Of a stretch of 6,899 nt of DNA, positions 1-5,260 are shown piece by piece. Each line of letters begins with the position of its first letter. Positions within the stretch are counted from its first letter, which is position 1. The notes under the pieces are model-generated. The model ran no database searches, was not told where the DNA came from, and worked only from the letters and a program-made list of their open reading frames with translations. A program made the position numbers and the translations under genes. This DNA comes from a bacterium (lineage in GTDB: Bacteria > Latescibacterota > UBA2968 > UBA8231): NCBI GenBank assembly GCA_027593305.1, contig JAQCJA010000254.1, positions 1 through 6,899 of the forward strand, read 5' to 3'.

Positions 1-259
1 GCACGTCCGGCAGCAGCAGGTGGCGGTCATCGAGGACCTTTGCGAAGCCGGGATAACCGCCCTTCGGCGAGGCATCACACTGCCCGTCCCGATTGGCGGT
101 GGCCATCACAACAAAGGGTGCGTTGCGAATAAACTCACGTACGTAGTCGTTCAGATGATCGACCACTTTGGTGACGGCACCACCGCTGGGCGTGCCGAAC
201 TTTTCCTGGAAGCGGTTGGCCGGAACGTCTGGAGCCGGAACTTCGACGGTTTCGGGCAT
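1..259 (-). CDS. PPOX-type FMN-dependent flavoprotein (pyridoxamine 5'-phosphate oxidase-like), 5' part only
   Basis: The minus strand is open from an ATG at 259 to the window edge, giving 86 residues plus one base. The start is supported by a strong Shine-Dalgarno sequence (GAGAGGAG) ending about 8 nt upstream. Residues 33-55 form an amphipathic helix leading into the strand 'APFVVMATAN'. The following 'RDGQCDASPKGGYPGF' (57-72) is the classic start of the split-barrel fold, in which the 'D-x-S-P-K-G' loop helps hold the flavin phosphate. These proteins bind FMN or F420 and reduce or oxidise small substrates in the cytosol. The sequence looks more like the general PPOX-family flavoproteins than PdxH, so I do not assign vitamin B6 synthesis. 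The C-terminal flavin-contacting part lies outside the window. The gene is divergent from the amidohydrolase, with 140 bp between them. Family is fairly sure; substrate unknown. Confidence 0.85.
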   Translation of the reverse strand, partial: MPETVEVPAPDVPANRFQEKFGTPSGGAVTKVVDHLNDYVREFIRNAPFVVMATANRDGQCDASPKGGYPGFAKVLDDRHLLLPDV

Positions 260-306
260 GAACGGTCTCCTCTCGGGATGCAGATTCCCTCCATGAACGG
301 CAGCGA

Positions 307-328
307 GGCGGGCTATGGCAAGCCCGCC
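307..328. other. Perfect inverted repeat (8-bp stem, 6-nt loop) in divergent spacer
   Basis: GGCGGGCT at 307-314 is the exact reverse complement of AGCCCGCC at 321-328, with loop ATGGCA. It lies between two divergent genes, 72 nt before the amidohydrolase start. No T-run follows on either strand, so it is not a standard intrinsic terminator. It could be a leader hairpin or an operator. No convincing -35/-10 pair was found in 260-399. Confidence 0.45.
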
Positions 329-399
329 GATGCGCCTTGCGTGCAGCCTCCCCGTCGGCGAGTCTTGGCGGGACTGCCACCAACCCACCGGAGCCCGAC

Positions 400-1287
400 A
401 TGATCATCGATGTGCACGCCCACGTCTACGCCCGCCCCCTGATTCCCAAGGCCAATGGCCTGACTTTCATGTCCGCCGAGCAACAGGTGCAGCGCATGGA
501 TGAAAAGGGCATCGACAAGGCCGTCATCCTGCCGCTGAACAGTGCCGACGGTCCCGCTGAGCGGCAGAGCATGGGTGAGGTGCTGTCCATCTGTGAAGCC
601 CATCCCGGCCGCTTCATCCCCTTCTGCGAGATCGACCCGCGCCGTCACGACTGGCACACCGTGGATGATTTTCTCTGGGGTCTGGAGGTCTATCAGCGGG
701 CGGGTTTCGTCGGCTTCGGCGAACTCACCTGTCGATTGCCCTTCGACGACCCGAAGTTGATGGCCCTCTTCGGCGCCTGTGAGAAGATTGGCTTTCCCGT
801 CACTTTCCATACATCCCCGCCGGAAAAACCCACGTACGGCGTGATCGACACGCTGTTTCTGCCGCGTTTCGAACGGGTGTTGCAGGCTTTCCCCGAACTC
901 GTCTTCTTTGGCCACTCGGGATCGTTCTGGAGCGAGATCAGCGGCGATCTGTCCGCCGCTGAAAAGGAAGGCTACCCCAAAGGACCGATCACACCGGGCG
1001 GCACGATCCCGCGGCTGCTGCGGCAGTACCCCGGGTTGAATTGTGACATCTCCGCCGGCAGTGGCTTCAACGCCCTGACGCGGGACCTCGAGTTCACCTG
1101 GGGGTTCCTGCATGAATTCCAGGATCGTGTGCTTCTGGGCCTGGACGCAACCGATGTGGAACTCGACTTCCAGCACATCGAATGGCTGCAGCAGGCGCAT
1201 GCGGATGGCCACATCACGATCGAGGTGCTGGAAAAGCTTCTCTGGCGCAACGCCGATCGCTTGATCGGCCTCGAACTTGGGGGCTGA
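400..1287 (+). CDS. Amidohydrolase family protein (Amidohydro_2 / ACMSD-like metal-dependent hydrolase or decarboxylase)
   Basis: The protein has 295 residues, normal for this TIM-barrel family. The reading frame is open further upstream (from a TTG at 337), but the ATG at 400 starts directly at the first barrel strand 'MIIDVHAHVY' and has a GGAG six bases upstream, so I chose it. Visible metal-site residues are the H-x-H pair H6/H8 after strand 1, H137 ('TFHTS'), H172 ('FGHSG') and D249 ('LLGLDATD'). E108 ('GFGEL') may also face the active site. The C-terminal 'LLWRNADRLIGL' matches the usual family ending, N-x-x-R-L-x-G-L. Known members hydrolyse or decarboxylate small carboxylated or cyclic compounds using one divalent metal. 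The substrate cannot be read from the sequence. There is no signal peptide, so it is probably cytosolic. Its stop codon lies 3 bp from the end of the convergent propeller gene. Confidence 0.9.
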   Translation: MIIDVHAHVYARPLIPKANGLTFMSAEQQVQRMDEKGIDKAVILPLNSADGPAERQSMGEVLSICEAHPGRFIPFCEIDPRRHDWHTVDDFLWGLEVYQRAGFVGFGELTCRLPFDDPKLMALFGACEKIGFPVTFHTSPPEKPTYGVIDTLFLPRFERVLQAFPELVFFGHSGSFWSEISGDLSAAEKEGYPKGPITPGGTIPRLLRQYPGLNCDISAGSGFNALTRDLEFTWGFLHEFQDRVLLGLDATDVELDFQHIEWLQQAHADGHITIEVLEKLLWRNADRLIGLELGG

Positions 1288-1290
1288 AAC

Positions 1291-2280
1291 TCAACCGATG
1301 CGGATCTCGGCGACGTAGATGTGGCAGGGCGCCACAGATCGACGGCTGCCTTCGTGGCTGGAGTAGTACGACAGCAGGCCCCGATTGGCATCCAGCGGCA
1401 CGAATCCTGGATACGACGTATCCCCGCCGCTGGGCACTTCGGCGACTTCGTGTAGTTCGTCGTCCTCCAGCAGGCAGAGCACGGTCCGAGGGTTTCCTGC
1501 ATCCTCCATCCGGCGCCCCGCTACCAGCCAGCGACTCCCCCAGCGTGCCAGCATCGGGCCACCGATGTTCCGCCCCAGAGGCACCCGTTCCCATTGCGTG
1601 TACGGGGCGGCGGACCGACAGATCCGCGCTGCCATGGCTTCGTCGCCACGGGCCAGGGCCCACACAGTGCCGGTCTCGTCGAACTGAAAGGCGGTCTCGT
1701 TGCCGTGGTCCTCGGTGAACAGGCCCGCCGTACGCCACGTGAGACCATTGTCGCTGGCCAGCAGGACACTCTCGAGCAACCGGCGGTCCTCACCGCCGGC
1801 GGGCGGTGGGGCAAAGTCGCGCCGCCGTCGACCACATAGATAGGCTGTGCCGGCGTGGGCTGCAGCGCGCCAGATGTAGTGACCGTAGGTGCCTTCCAGC
1901 ATGCGCGGGCCGAGCCAGGTCGTACCGTCCTCGGTCCAGGCAGCGAAGCCGAGATGATCATTCAGATCACGAGGGCGATCGTCATCGGGCACGAGCCACG
2001 CGCCGGAATAGACGAAGAGCTTGCCGTCGAAGACGAGCAGATGCGGATCACGCACGTCACGCCGGGGCACCTGAAATTCAAAGACCTGGGTCCACCCCGA
2101 AACCCCGTCGTCGCTGACAAGGATGCGTATGCGTGATGTCGTGAACAGCATGTGACCTTCGGGACAGCTGCGGAAGCAGAGGTAGCAGCGACCGCCGAAC
2201 ACTGTCAGATCCGTGAAGGCATTGTGTTGCCCATCGTCGAAGACCCGATGTACGGCATCCACGTGCACGGATGGAATCAT
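1291..2280 (-). CDS. BNR/sialidase-like beta-propeller protein, putative glycoside hydrolase
   Basis: The protein has 329 residues. The frame is open back to 2682, but the first 134 codons of that frame lie over msrB. The ATG at 2280 has a GGAGG nine bases upstream and begins the recognisable protein. The sequence shows repeated propeller-like strands with degenerate Asp-box motifs: 'SDDGVSGW' (56-63), 'TEDGTTW' (116-122) and 'SDNGLTW' (176-182). Other segments are 'RRDVRDPHLLVFDGKLFVYSG' around 73-93, 'GGPMLARWGSRWLVAGR' (240-256) and 'DTSYPGF...GLLSYYSSHEGS' (287-312). Such proteins are usually annotated as sialidase-family or exo-alpha-sialidase-like enzymes. I cannot verify the full arginine triad and catalytic Tyr/Glu pair of true sialidases, so the activity is unproven. 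No signal peptide is present, suggesting cytosolic action on an imported sugar or non-enzymatic binding. The gene lies 55 bp downstream of msrB on the same strand. Confidence 0.7.
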   Translation of the reverse strand: MIPSVHVDAVHRVFDDGQHNAFTDLTVFGGRCYLCFRSCPEGHMLFTTSRIRILVSDDGVSGWTQVFEFQVPRRDVRDPHLLVFDGKLFVYSGAWLVPDDDRPRDLNDHLGFAAWTEDGTTWLGPRMLEGTYGHYIWRAAAHAGTAYLCGRRRRDFAPPPAGGEDRRLLESVLLASDNGLTWRTAGLFTEDHGNETAFQFDETGTVWALARGDEAMAARICRSAAPYTQWERVPLGRNIGGPMLARWGSRWLVAGRRMEDAGNPRTVLCLLEDDELHEVAEVPSGGDTSYPGFVPLDANRGLLSYYSSHEGSRRSVAPCHIYVAEIRIG

Positions 2281-2335
2281 GCGCCCAAACCTCCACCGCC
2301 TGACACACACCACCCCCCAGGGGGCACCGGATCCA

Positions 2336-2743
2336 TCATTTATCGACATCCTTGTCATCGAACTCGATGGACGCTGAGTTGATGCAGTAGCGCAAGCCCG
2401 CAGGCGCCGGTCCGTCGGGGAACACATGCCCCAGGTGGCCACCACAGGACGAGCACAGGACCTCCGTGCGCACCATGCCATGGGTGCGATCCTGTTCTTC
2501 GGCGACGTTCTGCTCGACAGCGGGCGCCGTGAAACTGGGCCAGCCGCAGTGTGAATCATACTTGCCCTCGGACCGGAACAACTCCGTGCCACAACCGGCG
2601 CAGCGGTAGGTGCCGACACCCTTGTGGTCCCAGTATTTGCCGCTGAATGCGGGTTCCGTGCCCTTTTTCCGCAGCACGGCATACTGTTCTGCCGTCAGCT
2701 GCTGGCGCCACTCTTCGTCCGTCTTGCCGGTTTCATCGCTCAT
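2336..2743 (-). CDS. msrB: Peptide-methionine (R)-S-oxide reductase MsrB
   Basis: The protein has 135 residues, typical for a free-standing MsrB. It reduces methionine-R-sulfoxide in oxidised proteins to methionine, with thioredoxin restoring the enzyme. Visible hallmarks are the N-terminal 'EWRQQLTAEQYAVLRKKGTEPAFSGKYWD' region, the structural zinc cysteines in two C-x-x-C pairs (C48/C51 and C97/C100), the substrate motif 'HCGWPSF' (65-71), 'GGHLGHVFPDGP' (101-112) and the catalytic 'RYCINSAS' with C120. C66 is present, so this is the two-cysteine type able to form an intramolecular disulfide. The frame extends to a GTG at 2845, but the conserved family start fits the ATG at 2743. Its ribosome site is weak (GGGA). 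It is divergent from the DUF2089 operon and probably shares a transcript with the propeller gene. Cytosolic, because no export signal is seen. Confidence 0.97.
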   Translation of the reverse strand: MSDETGKTDEEWRQQLTAEQYAVLRKKGTEPAFSGKYWDHKGVGTYRCAGCGTELFRSEGKYDSHCGWPSFTAPAVEQNVAEEQDRTHGMVRTEVLCSSCGGHLGHVFPDGPAPAGLRYCINSASIEFDDKDVDK

Positions 2744-2785
2744 ATTGTCCCGTGCTGGCTGAAGTGGAGTCGGTCGGTTCCGGGC

Positions 2786-2798
2786 GGCTAACTTAGCC
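2786..2798. promoter_or_regulatory. 13-bp palindrome (GGCTAA-C-TTAGCC) upstream of msrB
   Basis: The two half-sites are perfect 6-bp inverted repeats around a single central base, 42 bp upstream of the msrB ATG. The one-base centre is too short for a hairpin loop over the full stem, so a protein operator is the likelier reading. No msrB promoter could be placed confidently nearby. Confidence 0.35.
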
Positions 2799-2880
2799 CT
2801 CCCACCACGTACGGGAAATAGATCGGTAGGCCTCGATCCTTTCACCGAAGCGACAGATGTTTTGCCGAGGGTCGCAGGCA

Positions 2881-3005
2881 GGGATCAATTATTTAACTCA
2901 TTGATTCATTTTTTACTTGCTAACGACAACTATTTTCGAATACCTTCCTCCTGACGAAGACATTAATGATCGATATCGATCGAATATTGTATTTCAGAGG
3001 AATCC
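2881..3005 (+). promoter_or_regulatory. AT-rich promoter region of the DUF2089-DUF4097 operon
   Basis: Bases 2881-3000 are about one third G+C by my count, against roughly 60% around them, which marks a promoter/control region. A weak sigma-70-like pair is possible: TTGCTA at 2917-2922 and AATACC at 2939-2944, spacer 16. The match is poor, so I would not fix the start site. An ATCAAT-N10-ATTGAT inverted repeat (2884-2889 and 2900-2905) and a 14-bp palindrome (2968-2981) lie in the same stretch. The ribosome site is AGAGGA at 2996-3001, just before the ATG at 3006. Confidence 0.5.
2968..2981. promoter_or_regulatory. Perfect 14-bp palindrome GATCGATATCGATC, candidate operator
   Basis: The 14 bases read identically on both strands. 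The site lies 24 bp before the DUF2089 start codon, at or just downstream of any plausible promoter, which is a normal place for a repressor. It shares its first base with the 8-bp palindrome CATTAATG (2961-2968). It contains two GATC sites, one at each end. The downstream gene encodes a helix-turn-helix protein, so autoregulation is an obvious but untested idea. Confidence 0.4.
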
Positions 3006-3464
3006 ATGCGGAAATTGATTGAACATTGTCCAGGTTGTGGCGGCTCGCTTACGGTGACGCGTATGGACTGCGGGCAGTGCCACACCCGGCTGGAGGGTGC
3101 GTTTCAGCCCAGCGCCTTCGACCGCCTCTCACCCGAGAGTCTCGCCTTCATCGAGCTCTTCGTACGCCTGAAGGGCAATATGAAGGAGATGGAGCGCGAA
3201 CTGGTCGTCGCTTACAGCACGGTGCGCCACCGCCTGGATGATGTGGTGCGCGAACTGGGCCCCGCCAGCGCCGGGCGGAAAGGCGCAGCCCGGCTGCCCG
3301 CTGCGCCACCGGCGCCACCAGTCCCATCCGCGGCCCCTGCCACCGTCGAAACCACAACGGGTGACTCAGCGGCGGCAGCAGCAAAGAAACGTGACATCCT
3401 GAACCGGCTGGACCGGGGTGAAATCACCTCGGCGGAGGCGGTTCAGCTTCTCGGAGGAGAATGA
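3006..3464 (+). CDS. DUF2089 family protein: zinc ribbon, helix-turn-helix and C-terminal SHOCT-like motif
   Basis: The protein has 152 residues in four parts. Residues 8-25 are a zinc ribbon with two C-x-x-C knuckles (C8/C11, C22/C25). Residues 40-84, beginning 'RLSPESLAFIELFVRLKGN', form a helix-turn-helix whose 'AYSTVRHRLDDVVRELG' (69-85) looks like a recognition helix. Residues 86-126 are a flexible Ala/Pro-rich linker. Residues 127-150 carry 'ILNRLDRGEITSAEAVQLL', a small helical hairpin. Zinc ribbon followed by this helical domain is the DUF2089 arrangement, and the fold implies a cytosolic DNA-binding or regulatory protein. The target is unknown. The ATG has an AGAGGA site just upstream. 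The stop lies one base before the next gene's ATG, so the two are almost certainly co-transcribed and probably translationally coupled. The last motif is repeated at the start of that next protein. Confidence 0.88.
   Translation: MRKLIEHCPGCGGSLTVTRMDCGQCHTRLEGAFQPSAFDRLSPESLAFIELFVRLKGNMKEMERELVVAYSTVRHRLDDVVRELGPASAGRKGAARLPAAPPAPPVPSAAPATVETTTGDSAAAAAKKRDILNRLDRGEITSAEAVQLLGGE
3384..3455 (+). other. SHOCT-like helical-hairpin motif at DUF2089 C-terminus
   Basis: Residues 127-150 of the DUF2089 protein fit the pattern I/V-L-x-x-L-x-x-G-x-I-T-x-x-x-A-x-x-L-L. The same pattern opens the downstream DUF4097 protein (3472-3555). Motifs of this kind are two short helices around a G-x-I-T turn and are thought to mediate oligomerisation or nucleic-acid contact. 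Confidence 0.7.
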
Positions 3465-3465
3465 C

Positions 3466-5115
3466 ATGAGCGAGGAACGCAAGAAGGTCCTGGAAATGCT
3501 CGCCGACGGAAAAATCACCGTCGATGACGCCGAACGCCTGCTCTCCGCCCTTGGCGAGTCCGACCGCACTTCGGCGCCTCATAGCAAGAATCCCATCGAT
3601 TTTGACGGCCTCGAGAGCAGCATTCGCAGCAGCGTCGAGGGTGTCCGGCGCACGGTCCGTGCTTCCATGCCGCACCTGCGCACGGCCATTCGTGATGCCT
3701 CGCCCGATGTGGAACGCATCGTTGGGGAGGTGACGGCCTCCATTCCCGGATTCATCGAAGAGATGACACGCACCATTCGCGATACCTTCGGCCAGTCCCG
3801 CGAGCCAGACGAGGAACGCTTCCCCGCCAAGTTCGAGCGCGACTTCACCGAAGAGGTGACGATCGAACCAGGCGCACAGCTGGCCCTGCACAATCCGCGT
3901 GGCACAATCGAAGTGATCACCACTGACGACGGCAGCGTGCGCGCCGAAGTTCAACTTACGGTTCACTCCCGTGATGATGACACCGCCCGGGCGGCGGCAG
4001 AGTCAGTGCAGTTGGCACAGGAGCCGGGCCTTGATCGACTGGTGCTGCGCCCCGTGTTCCCCCGCGGCAGGGAAGACGCCACCTATCGCCTCGACATTCG
4101 TCTGTTTGTACCGAAGAACCTGCGGCTGGACCTGCACACCACCCACGGCGATCTGCTCCTGCCGGAGATGGCTAGTGATCTGGTGCTGGGCGGCGACCAT
4201 GGTCAGCTGCGCCTGGCTGGCACCTCCGGCAACGCCTCCGTGCAACACAACCATGGGAAGGTCGAGGTCGGCCGTGTGGCGGGCACGTTCTCACTCAATG
4301 CCCACCACTCCAGTCTCGAACTGGACGAAGCCGTGCAGGAGACCAGCATCAACTCCCACCATGGTCACGTCCGTGTGCGCCGCATCGGGGGCAACCTCGT
4401 GATCAACTCACATCACGGTGCTCTCGACGCCGGCGAAATCCATGGCAACGCGGTGGCCAACAGTCACCATGGACCGTTGACCCTGCAGCAGGTTGCCGGT
4501 GACCTGACGGTGCACTCCCAACACGGGCCCGTCGACGTGCGCCAGGTCGGCGGCAGTCTGCGACTGTCGAGTGAGCATGCCCCCGTCACCGTCGAGAATA
4601 TCAGCGGCGAACTGTCGGCACAGAGCAGTCATGGGCCGTTGAGTCTTGGTGCCGTCGGCAAGTCTGCTGTCGTACGCTGTTCCCACGGTCCGCTCGTCAT
4701 CGGCCCGGTCAACGGCGAAGTCACCATCGAGTCGGATCGCGGACCCGTCCACATCCGTGGGGCCGGGGGGCGTGCCACCGTGCGCGCCAGCCGGGGCGAC
4801 GTTCGCATCGAGAACCCCGCAGGCGAAGTGCTGGCAGAGAACAACCGCGCCTCCATCGAGATCCTCTCCAGCGACCCCGTGCGCTCCGCCTACACACTGA
4901 GCAACAACCGCGGCAACATCAGCGTCGCCCTGCCCGAGGGCTCCAACGTCCGGATCCAGGGCTTCGTTCGTCGCGGCCAGGTCGAGACCAATCTGCCTCT
5001 CGAGGTATCTGCCAACGGCCAGCAGGGTCAGGTTGTGAGTGGCGAACTCGGTGCCGGAGGCGCGTCGCTGCAGGCCGAGGTCGAGAGCGGCACCCTGACT
5101 CTGCGACGGGCGTAG
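3466..5115 (+). CDS. DUF4097 family beta-solenoid protein with N-terminal SHOCT-like motif and histidine-ladder repeats
   Basis: The protein has 549 residues. The start is the ATG at 3466, preceded by a strong GGAGGAG six bases upstream; a GTG at 3418 in the same frame is too deep in the previous gene. Residues 3-30 are a SHOCT-like helical hairpin. Residues 48-110 form amphipathic helices with hydrophobic residues every 3-4 positions (I53, V57, V60, V64, M68, L71, I75, then V82-F108). Residues 128-218 are the first DUF4097 beta section, including 'LHNPRGTIEVI'. Residues 220-471 are fourteen gapless 18-residue repeats; the section after 472 continues with 'LSNNRGNISVALPEG' and ends in short strands. 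DUF4097 is described as a putative adhesin-like beta-strand repeat family. Here there is no signal peptide or membrane segment, so I infer a cytosolic protein, perhaps touching membrane through its amphipathic helices. B. subtilis YvlB, to my knowledge, has the same SHOCT-like plus DUF4097 layout. Function unknown. Confidence 0.88.
   Translation: MSEERKKVLEMLADGKITVDDAERLLSALGESDRTSAPHSKNPIDFDGLESSIRSSVEGVRRTVRASMPHLRTAIRDASPDVERIVGEVTASIPGFIEEMTRTIRDTFGQSREPDEERFPAKFERDFTEEVTIEPGAQLALHNPRGTIEVITTDDGSVRAEVQLTVHSRDDDTARAAAESVQLAQEPGLDRLVLRPVFPRGREDATYRLDIRLFVPKNLRLDLHTTHGDLLLPEMASDLVLGGDHGQLRLAGTSGNASVQHNHGKVEVGRVAGTFSLNAHHSSLELDEAVQETSINSHHGHVRVRRIGGNLVINSHHGALDAGEIHGNAVANSHHGPLTLQQVAGDLTVHSQHGPVDVRQVGGSLRLSSEHAPVTVENISGELSAQSSHGPLSLGAVGKSAVVRCSHGPLVIGPVNGEVTIESDRGPVHIRGAGGRATVRASRGDVRIENPAGEVLAENNRASIEILSSDPVRSAYTLSNNRGNISVALPEGSNVRIQGFVRRGQVETNLPLEVSANGQQGQVVSGELGAGGASLQAEVESGTLTLRRA
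3607..3795 (+). other. Amphipathic helical region of the DUF4097 protein
   Basis: Residues 48-110 have no beta pattern. Hydrophobic residues recur every 3-4 positions, separated by Arg, Asp, Glu and Ser, with likely breaks near P69, P80 and P94. This suggests three or four amphipathic helices between the SHOCT-like motif and the solenoid. They could bundle, self-associate or lie on a membrane surface; the sequence does not decide. Confidence 0.55.
4123..4878 (+). repeat. Fourteen tandem 54-bp units encoding 18-residue solenoid repeats
   Basis: The 756 bp divide exactly into 14 units of 54 bp with no insertion or deletion. A typical unit is 'NLVINSHHGALDAGEIHG' (residues 310-327) or 'DLTVHSQHGPVDVRQVGG' (346-363). 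Each has two alternating hydrophobic strands around an H-G turn and ends in a second, Gly-rich turn. The DNA has diverged well beyond the protein pattern (for example the histidine codon is both cac and cat), so the array is old and selected for protein shape, not a recent DNA amplification. The repeat preceding 220 and the one after 471 are out of register. Confidence 0.9.
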
Positions 5116-5134
5116 GGTCGCCTGTGCATCCGCG

Positions 5135-5165
5135 GTCAGGGAAGACTGTGAGCATCTTCCCTGAC
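5135..5165 (+). terminator. Hairpin with 11-bp perfect stem after the DUF4097 gene
   Basis: GTCAGGGAAGA (5135-5145) pairs perfectly with TCTTCCCTGAC (5155-5165) around a 9-nt loop, 19 bp after the DUF4097 stop. The flank can add a G-T pair. It is well placed to end the operon or protect its 3' end. The following TCGCTTGACATTGTT has scattered T but no true U-tract, so classic intrinsic termination is uncertain. Confidence 0.55.
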
Positions 5166-5260
5166 TCGCTTGACATTGTTCGTCAAATCCAGAGACCTTG
5201 ATCACGGTACATCAGACCGCTTGCAAAGGAACGGACACCATACCTCGGATCATTTCCCGG

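Noticed and set aside
313..1212. Long minus-strand open frame (299 codons) opposite the amidohydrolase
   Set aside because: The plus strand encodes a protein with family motifs in order. The antisense translation has no recognisable domain, and long antisense frames are expected in GC-rich genes.
2296..2330. C-run/G-run palindrome between msrB and the propeller gene as a terminator
   Set aside because: The C and G tracts are separated by one base, so only a short imperfect stem can form, with no T-run. It is more likely a simple-sequence patch.
2281..2682. N-terminal extension of the propeller protein
   Set aside because: These codons lie largely over msrB. The ATG at 2280 has a GGAGG at proper spacing and begins the recognisable protein.
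2744..2845. GTG-initiated extension of MsrB
   Set aside because: The extra 34 residues are unlike any MsrB N-terminus, and 'MSDETGKTDEEW' is the normal family start.
4123..4878. Tandem DNA array as a CRISPR or satellite
   Set aside because: The 54-bp period is a coding repeat: units are diverged in DNA, gapless in codons, and have no identical repeat/unique spacer structure.
5170..5198. Sigma-70 promoter for the DUF5916 gene, based on TTGACA at 5170-5175
   Set aside because: The -35 is perfect but the bases at 16-18 bp spacing (around AGACCT) do not resemble a -10, so I did not list it as a feature.
4408..5205. Minus-strand open frame (265 codons) opposite the DUF4097 repeats
   Set aside because: It mirrors the 54-bp periodicity of the sense repeats and has no independent start signal or family resemblance.
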